A stretch of 57,113 nt of DNA. It comes from JANPJV01 sp031425695 (GTDB taxonomy: Bacteria; Pseudomonadota; Gammaproteobacteria; Xanthomonadales; SZUA-5). Position 1 is the first letter of the stretch. Each line of letters opens with the position of its first letter. Made by a program: the position numbers and the translations under genes. Positions 51,830 to 57,113 of the stretch are shown here, piece after piece. The notes under the pieces were generated by a model that was not told the origin of the DNA, made no database searches, and saw only the letters and a list, made by a program, of their open reading frames with translations. The stretch is from NCBI GenBank assembly GCA_031425695.1, contig JANPJV010000216.1:1-57113 (forward strand), written 5' to 3'.

Positions 51830-54208
51830 TTACTGCAGCTGCGCCGATTGCAGAACCCAACCGGCGGACGTCGCGCGTGCGGTCCACTGCAGCAGCGGTT
51901 CGTGGTCATATGGCTGCCACGCGCCGAGGGCCAGCGCGCCGTCTGTCCCGCGCAGCGCCAGCGCGTACAGCATGTGTCCGTCGGAGCGCCGCGCGTAGAC
52001 GCGCAAGGCCTCCCCATGCTCGTCGTCCAGCCCGTACACCGTCACTGGTAGCTCATTGACCGCTGCCTGCAGCGCGAACCCTGGCAGGCGGAACATGCCT
52101 GACGCTCCATTGGCCTGCACGGGATTTTCAAAGCCATCCTTGAAAATCAACTGACTCGAGATCGTGACATTCAGACTGACCTGCGGCGCGGGAGCGTAGT
52201 TCGCATTGCCCGCCTGATTTGCGGTCAGCGTGCACAGGCCAGTGCCGAGCATGGTCACGGTACTGCCGCTGATGGTGCAGACCAGCGGCGTCGTGATTGC
52301 GAAGACAACCGGCTGGCCGGAAGCACCACCGGCCGCAGTGACGCTGAACGTGCCGCCGCTGGAAAACACGGGGTTGGCTGGCGTAGCCGCAAACCCGGTG
52401 ATGCTCTGGTTCAGCCGGAAGGTCGCGGTGACGTTCTTGTTGGTGTCGAGCGTGATGCCGCTCGGGCTCACGCTGCCGGCGAGGTCCCCGCTCCAGCCGC
52501 CGAAACTGCTGCCGGCACTGGGTGTTGCGGTCAGTTGCACGACGGCATTGACGCCAAACGCGGCCGCACAGGTCGCACCGCAGCTGATGCCGGCCGGCGC
52601 ACTGGTGACCGTGCCGCTGCCCGCGCCGCCGACTGTGACCGTCAGGCAGCGTGCATTGACGTTGACCACGGTTGGCGCGTCGCCCGCGCCGGCGCCATTG
52701 CCATCGGTAAGTACGGTGGTATCTGCAAGGGTGGTCTCGCCGCGGGTCGCGATGCTTGCCTGGTTGCCGATGGTGGTCGGGCCCGCGCAATTCGAGTCGA
52801 CGGTCACGTTGAAGCGCAGTGAGGTGGACTGACCGACGGCGAGCCTGCCGCCCTGGCTGGAACTGGCCGCCGCACCGAGTCGCGCGATGACCGTGCGGGT
52901 ACCCGAAACGTATTCTCCGACATCATCTCCCGGCGCGTCGGTCACGGGTCCGGCGTTCGCCCCCGTCAGGATCTGGAGTGAATCCGCGAGGTAGGTAACG
53001 CCAACCGGCAATGGATCATTGAGCACAGTGAGCGTGGCTGCCTCGGAACCGCTGTTGGACACTGAGATAGTGTATTGCAGGATGTCGCCGGGCAGGACGG
53101 CCCCCCCGTTGACATCGGTGACGGTCTTGGCGGCGTCACCCAGGTCCGGTCGCAGCGTATTGATCGAGGTGACGAAGGTCGCCAGGTAATACACGTCGCC
53201 GGAAGACGTCGCGGAAGCGGATGCGCTGGTCTGCCCCGGCGCGAGATACGGCGTGACATCGATGATATCGAGATCGATGCCACTCATGCTCTGCGGGGTT
53301 CCGGCCAGCTGCGGAAGGTCGCCTGGGACCGACACGGCTGCGCCGAGACTCGAGCGGGTCGAGTTGAAGAAATTGTTGGCGGGGTTGAGCGCGTCGCTCA
53401 ACGCTGAACCGTTGAAGCTCAAGGCGTCCCCAACCCCCGTGTTATCGCCTTCCAGGGTCACGATGCCGAGTTTGCCGCTCGCGACTGGCGGTACCAGGAA
53501 GCCGCTGAGGGTGAAGTTCTGGGGCGAGGCAGCGGATACCGGATCGAGCCCATCGCTGATGGTCAGCGTACGCTGTGGGTCGCTTGCGAGCTCGTACAGC
53601 ACCACCATCCACCACGCGCCGAAGGTGTTGCTGTTGTTGAGGCCGACCCAATTGATGATGTCGACATCGCTTACCCGATAGGCGCCGGACCCGTTGGCTT
53701 GTACCAGCGCAGTGACGTCGGCCACTGAGCGATAGCTGTTGTTGGGCCCGGTCAAAACCTGGACTGCCGTGAGGGACTGGGAAAGCCCCGCGGGCCGGTC
53801 GACTGTGGCCGTCGTATCGCTTCCGGGTGCACCCAGGGTGGTCGACCAATACAGGTACGCGTGCGTTACCCGCGCACCGGCTGGCAGGTTCAATACGGCA
53901 GTGCTGCGCGCCTGGGCCGGGGTAATGGTGTCGTTGGCTTCGGCCGCACTGGTCGTCGGCGAATCCGAGCGCCAGAAGATATCCGGAGAAGAATCCGCCA
54001 GGTTTGCGCCGCATGTGCCGATCGTGCCCACGACCGGAGCGGGCGTCCCGGCGGCGCAATCGGCGCCGAGGGAATTACCGATCAGGACGAAGTCGCCACG
54101 TTGAGTCGTCTGCACGCGCTGGGTGGGGGCGCCGTGGAGTGGAGCGACGAGCACCAGCAACAGCCCGCACAGTGCCGCCTTCGTCCAATTCAGTGCCTCT
54201 AGACTCAT
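51830..54208 (-). CDS. Secreted DUF11-type surface protein with internal Phe-Glu element
   Basis: A 792-residue exported protein. The signal peptide lies in TKAALCGLLLVLVAPLHGAP. Residues about 25-330 resemble the extracellular domain seen upstream of DUF11 repeats (VTHAYLYWSTTLGAPGSD, NTFGAWWMVVLYEL, FVLIGNSLG). Residues about 360-520 form a DUF11 domain (TVTDVNGGAVLPGDILQYTI and NSGSEAATLTVLNDPLPVG). About 540-600 is a GGWSGD-containing bacterial repeat (GTVTSAPAGISCGATCAAAF), followed by a beta-sandwich. SQLIFKDGFE then occurs near residue 700, but here a further 85-90 residues follow, including YGLDDEHGEALRVYARRSDG. This is the only protein here with the element placed well inside the chain. 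Role probably adhesive or structural. Confidence 0.9.
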   Translation of the reverse strand: MSLEALNWTKAALCGLLLVLVAPLHGAPTQRVQTTQRGDFVLIGNSLGADCAAGTPAPVVGTIGTCGANLADSSPDIFWRSDSPTTSAAEANDTITPAQARSTAVLNLPAGARVTHAYLYWSTTLGAPGSDTTATVDRPAGLSQSLTAVQVLTGPNNSYRSVADVTALVQANGSGAYRVSDVDIINWVGLNNSNTFGAWWMVVLYELASDPQRTLTISDGLDPVSAASPQNFTLSGFLVPPVASGKLGIVTLEGDNTGVGDALSFNGSALSDALNPANNFFNSTRSSLGAAVSVPGDLPQLAGTPQSMSGIDLDIIDVTPYLAPGQTSASASATSSGDVYYLATFVTSINTLRPDLGDAAKTVTDVNGGAVLPGDILQYTISVSNSGSEAATLTVLNDPLPVGVTYLADSLQILTGANAGPVTDAPGDDVGEYVSGTRTVIARLGAAASSSQGGRLAVGQSTSLRFNVTVDSNCAGPTTIGNQASIATRGETTLADTTVLTDGNGAGAGDAPTVVNVNARCLTVTVGGAGSGTVTSAPAGISCGATCAAAFGVNAVVQLTATPSAGSSFGGWSGDLAGSVSPSGITLDTNKNVTATFRLNQSITGFAATPANPVFSSGGTFSVTAAGGASGQPVVFAITTPLVCTISGSTVTMLGTGLCTLTANQAGNANYAPAPQVSLNVTISSQLIFKDGFENPVQANGASGMFRLPGFALQAAVNELPVTVYGLDDEHGEALRVYARRSDGHMLYALALRGTDGALALGAWQPYDHEPLLQWTARATSAGWVLQSAQLQ

Positions 54209-54618
54209 GAATTTCGCGCCCCCAGCTCAGTTCGTTTTGTTTTCTTGAATGTACCCCAGGCAGCGGGCAGTCCAGGTTTCGCGTCGGTGAAGGCGGAACT
54301 GTCGATCGTCGCTGGAATGCAAGCCAATCCCCACCGCCAGCGAACGGTCGATACTCACGCGAGTCGCGTCGATGGGATCGATGGAGAACGCAAAATTACA
54401 ATGCTGCGCCACTGCGTAAAGCGCGAGGCCTGGGGCACCTCCAGCGATCTGGCGGCAGCAGGGGCGAGCGGACGCTTCCTTCCCGACTCGTCGAGTGCGC
54501 GCGCAGCGCGCGGTGCGTGGCGTCGGCGAGCCGCCCCGCTGGGGATCGGGAGGAGTTTGCGTGCGGGTGGCTGTTCTCGTGCGAGAGTACCTGCTCCTGG
54601 TCTGCGTTGGAGTTGCAC
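54209..54618. other. Divergent intergenic region, 410 bases
   Basis: This gap lies between the DUF11 protein (minus) and a small secreted protein (plus). Frames present have no domains or signal sequences. I find no distinct RNA or repeat feature. Confidence 0.35.
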
Positions 54619-55125
54619 TTGAAGTCTTTGTTCGTCGCTGTATCCGTCGCGCTGGTCAGCTTCCAGCTTCCTGCCGCCAATTCCGACGATGCTCGTGCGC
54701 AACTTGCGGCAGCGCTGGTCTGCAAGGGCGAGGTTGCTGAGGTCGTGTCGAATCTCGTGGACAACCCACCTGGGTTCGACTCGGGCATTGCTGCGACCGG
54801 TTTTGGCGAGGAAATGAGCTACAAGTCCGTTGCCATACTCAAGACGCCCCTGCTGATCGGCAAGGCCAGCACGCACGCGGTGGTCTCGGAAGCCGAGTCC
54901 ACGCACAGCGATTTCCTGGCCTTTACCTACGCGAAGTTCGTCGGCGACTACCGGCCGGTCGTGGCCGCGCTCGGTTTGCAGCCAGAGGCGGAAGACGCCG
55001 AGGTGAAGCTGGGCAAGTTCGTGCTGGCGCAAGACGCCGCTGGCGAGGTCTGCCCCAAAACCATCATCCTGACCCCCGGCGAACCGGGACAGTTTCTGCT
55101 GGGCTGCGGGTGGTGCAACGGCTGA
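54619..55125 (+). CDS. Small secreted protein of unknown function
   Basis: A 168-residue exported protein of no recognised family. A TTG at 54619 is the preferred start because GGAG lies 6 bases before it and it opens a signal peptide (LKSLFVAVSVALVSFQLPAA); the frame also extends 34 codons upstream. The mature chain begins NSDDARAQLAAALVCKGEV, includes a stretch like FGEEMSYKSVAILKTPLLIG, and ends TPGEPGQFLLGCGWCNG with three cysteines overall, which would suit one disulfide. It faces the serine hydrolase gene, whose end lies 26 bases away. A long opposite-strand frame across this region is a shadow. Confidence 0.65.
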   Translation: MKSLFVAVSVALVSFQLPAANSDDARAQLAAALVCKGEVAEVVSNLVDNPPGFDSGIAATGFGEEMSYKSVAILKTPLLIGKASTHAVVSEAESTHSDFLAFTYAKFVGDYRPVVAALGLQPEAEDAEVKLGKFVLAQDAAGEVCPKTIILTPGEPGQFLLGCGWCNG

Positions 55126-55151
55126 TCGAGCGGGCGAGGTGCCGGTGGCGG

Positions 55152-56486
55152 TCAGGCGACTGCGCGCGGGCGCAGCAGTTTCACCCCAGCGCCGACGACG
55201 CCCAGCAGCAGTACGATCGCGACGGTGAGGGTGATGTCGGGCGCACCTTCCCACATGGCGCGATAGGACACGCGGAAGAACCCGGGCGCGGCAAGCAGTG
55301 CCGCTACGGGAAGTAGCAGATCGAATACCACGATGGACCAGGTTTTCCCCCGCGGCCTGCGGCTGGCGCGGATCAGCCCCCTCACTGCGAAACCCAGCAA
55401 CAGGAGTGATCCTGCGGCGATTCCCAGGTAGTAATGGCGCAGCGGACGTACGCCGGTGGGCAGGGGGCGCTGCTCCAGCACGGCAACCACCCCGGCCGCG
55501 ATTTCGCGTGTGTGGTCCGCGAACATTGAGGACATGTTCGTCAGCACGATCACGCCGCTACGCGACTGCGGCAGCATCACCACCGCGCCGCGGTACGAGG
55601 GCAGCGCGCCGCCGTGCCACAGCGACGGAACGCCTGCAGTCGTTCCTTGGCGCCAGCCCATAGCATAGGAAAAGTACTCTGCCTCGCCGACGCCGAGATG
55701 CAGCAGGGCGCGCGATTCGGCCGTCAAGATTTGCGGCCCCACGCCCATCTGCGAGAGTACGAATTGCGCGAGGTCGTCGGCAGAGGCGACGATCGATGCG
55801 GTTGGCAGACGGCCTGGTTCCCATCGGTAAGTCGAAGGGCCAGCCAGGCCCCACCACAGGTTGTGCCCCTCGGCAGCGCTCTGCGCTCCCAGCGCAGAGC
55901 TCGACGTCATTTGCAGCGGATCCAGGATGCGTCTTTGCACATAGGCGCCGAAAGACTCGCCGCTGACGACTTCGACGATGCGTCCCAGGAGCTGGTAGTT
56001 CGGGCTCGAATAGAGGTGGGGCCCACCCGGTGGGGCGACCAGGCGGGCGCTGCGCAAAGCGTCTACATGCGCGGCCAGCGAGGCGTCCTGAGCGCGAGCT
56101 CGCGGTGCGTGGGCTGGGAGTCCGCTCGTCTGATGCAACAACTGCCGTACGCTGACCGCGCTCATCTGCGGGTCGTCGAATCGCACGTCCGGGAGATAGC
56201 GCTGCATTGGCGCGTCGAGCTCGATCTTTTGCTCCTCGACCAGCGTCATCACGGCCATCGCCGTGAACGCCTTGCTCAACGACCCGATGATGATTGGACG
56301 CGCCGGATCAAGCTCGCCGAAGCCGCGGCGGTGAATGACTTTCCCATCCCGGATCACCACGAGCGCCAGGCCGGGGACGAGATGGTCACCCATCTTCTCC
56401 TCGACATGGCGATCGACTTCCGCCATGGACGAGGCAGAGATCGGATTGGCTGCAAGAAGCAGCAGGATGGCCAGCAGTGCTTTCAT
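55152..56486 (-). CDS. Serine hydrolase with C-terminal membrane domain
   Basis: A 444-residue member of the class C beta-lactamase/PBP-like family. Start at the ATG opening MKALLAILLLLAANPISASS; 47 further codons upstream look non-coding. Catalytic S69-LS-K72 lies in IIIGSLSKAF, the Tyr box is YSSPNYQ, and the third box is WHGGALPSY. Unlike the hydrolase at 4.2 kb, it carries about 110 extra residues with three hydrophobic helices (YYLGIAAGSLLLLGFAVRGL, IVVFDLLLPVAALLAAPGFF and ITLTVAIVLLLGVVGAG). The enzyme domain would sit in the periplasm, held to the inner membrane. Substrate unknown. The YjdM gene lies 170 bases upstream on the same strand. Confidence 0.9.
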   Translation of the reverse strand: MKALLAILLLLAANPISASSMAEVDRHVEEKMGDHLVPGLALVVIRDGKVIHRRGFGELDPARPIIIGSLSKAFTAMAVMTLVEEQKIELDAPMQRYLPDVRFDDPQMSAVSVRQLLHQTSGLPAHAPRARAQDASLAAHVDALRSARLVAPPGGPHLYSSPNYQLLGRIVEVVSGESFGAYVQRRILDPLQMTSSSALGAQSAAEGHNLWWGLAGPSTYRWEPGRLPTASIVASADDLAQFVLSQMGVGPQILTAESRALLHLGVGEAEYFSYAMGWRQGTTAGVPSLWHGGALPSYRGAVVMLPQSRSGVIVLTNMSSMFADHTREIAAGVVAVLEQRPLPTGVRPLRHYYLGIAAGSLLLLGFAVRGLIRASRRPRGKTWSIVVFDLLLPVAALLAAPGFFRVSYRAMWEGAPDITLTVAIVLLLGVVGAGVKLLRPRAVA

Positions 56487-56655
56487 CAATGGAAGTACCT
56501 GAAAATGGAGGTGGGGCGCGCCTTGCGAATGAGCGCTGTGTCGCGCGCGATGAAGTAGGTCCCGCCCGTGGTGCGAGCCTGCCCTGGGTGCGCTACACGA
56601 GCGCCGGTCGGCCGTTTGTTCGACCAAAATGCATCATGGACAGGTGCAATCGCCC

Positions 56656-56997
56656 CTACGCCTTCTTGACGAACTCGGACTTCAGGCCCATCGCGCCGAT
56701 GCCATCGATGCGGCAGTCAATGTCATGGTCGCCGTCGGCGAGGCGGATGTTCCGAACCTTGGTGCCGACCTTGACCACAGCGGCGGAGCCCTTCACCTTG
56801 AGATCCTTGATGACGGTCACGCTGTCGCCATCCTTGAGCTCGTTCCCGACCGAGTCACGTATGACCCGCGCCGACTCTGGGTTCGCAGCGGCTTCCTCGC
56901 GCGGCCACTCATGCGCACACTCGGGGCAGACGTAGGAAGGACCGTCTTCGTAGGTATGGATGGAATGGCACTGCGGGCAGTTCGGGGGCGTCGGCAT
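56656..56997 (-). CDS. yjdM: YjdM/PhnA family zinc-ribbon protein
   Basis: A 113-residue cytoplasmic protein of the YjdM family (older name PhnA, after the alkylphosphonate region; a direct role in phosphonate use is doubtful). The ATG at 56997 opens MPTPPNCPQCHSIHTYEDGP. Two Cys pairs, CPQC near residue 7 and CPEC near 24, make a zinc ribbon. It is followed by the family's C-terminal beta-domain (VRDSVGNELKDGDSVTVIKD-like segment, KVKGSAAVVKVGTKVRNIRL, CRIDGIGAMGLKSEFVKKA), which is complete. An upstream frame adds 11 residues but lacks family support. It is followed on the same strand by the membrane serine hydrolase, with no evident functional link. The remaining bases to the end of the window hold nothing assignable. 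Confidence 0.92.
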   Translation of the reverse strand: MPTPPNCPQCHSIHTYEDGPSYVCPECAHEWPREEAAANPESARVIRDSVGNELKDGDSVTVIKDLKVKGSAAVVKVGTKVRNIRLADGDHDIDCRIDGIGAMGLKSEFVKKA

Positions 56998-57113
56998 GCG
57001 CGCACGATACGCGATCGAGCGCGTGCCCATGCCGCTCGCACGCGTGCGCCTCCTTGCGGGTGGTGGGTCTGCGCTGTGCGCGGACGCTCTGCCGTCCCGC
57101 CCTTTTGAAGTCG

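Noticed and set aside
54355..55254. 299-codon minus-strand frame over the small secreted protein
   Set aside because: It overlaps both flanking genes and shows no domain; the plus-strand frame has a signal peptide and ribosome-binding site.
1..57113. tRNA or rRNA genes
   Set aside because: I looked for T-loop-like GGTTCGAATCC stretches and conserved rRNA words and found none with a matching fold; a dedicated search could still find one.

Overview
The window is GC-rich DNA from a Gram-negative bacterium. The gene content suggests a member of the Xanthomonadales/Rhodanobacteraceae-like gammaproteobacteria: very large PAS/GAF hybrid kinases, many secreted repeat proteins, pectinacetylesterase and haloperoxidase-like enzymes, and C-terminal tails ending in Phe-Glu. 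That assignment is an inference from style and content; there is no rRNA or marker gene here. I saw no tRNA, rRNA, CRISPR array, insertion sequence or prophage. Nearly every gene encodes an exported or membrane protein.

Layout. 1-3.8 kb: two minus-strand secreted proteins with long acidic low-complexity tails, separated by a tandem palindromic repeat. 4.2-5.9 kb: a secreted class C beta-lactamase-fold serine hydrolase. 6.1-17.2 kb: two giant minus-strand hybrid histidine kinases, the second a CheB-CheR-PAS-kinase-receiver fusion. 17.8-23.3 kb: a 14-unit FG-GAP repeat protein, a lipoprotein and a seven-bladed FG-GAP protein. 23.4-26.6 kb: a TrmY-family tRNA methyltransferase and an orphan MacB/FtsX-like permease. 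26.9-30.7 kb: a cluster of RNA hairpins, then a BNR/sortilin-like propeller protein. 30.9-32.0 kb: a MITE-like inverted-repeat element, a small periplasmic protein and an array of about twenty 21-bp palindromic units. 32.2-40.2 kb: a reprolysin-like metalloprotease, a beta-helix gene relic, a membrane protein and a 1382-residue beta-helix/Calx-beta protein. 40.4-46.6 kb: a dioxygenase relic, a proline-rich protein, a GAF protein, a pectinacetylesterase, a vanadium-haloperoxidase-like enzyme and a secreted protein ending in an MbtH domain. 46.7-57 kb: a 14-repeat RCC1 protein, a secreted intradiol dioxygenase, a delta-60 repeat protein, a DUF11-type protein, a small secreted protein, a membrane-anchored serine hydrolase and YjdM/PhnA.

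Main theme. Eight otherwise unrelated secreted proteins (two FG-GAP proteins, BNR, metalloprotease, beta-helix, RCC1, delta-60 and DUF11) carry the same short element, aromatic/aliphatic-x-[DNS]-[GR]-Phe-Glu, at or near the C-terminus. Six end exactly on it within the F-x-x-[GR]-F-E form, one ends on a variant, and one carries it internally. This looks like a shared C-terminal sorting or secretion tag. No processing enzyme for it is visible in the window. Other notable points are the exported MbtH fusion, the 21-bp palindrome array, the multi-hairpin leader and two gene relics.
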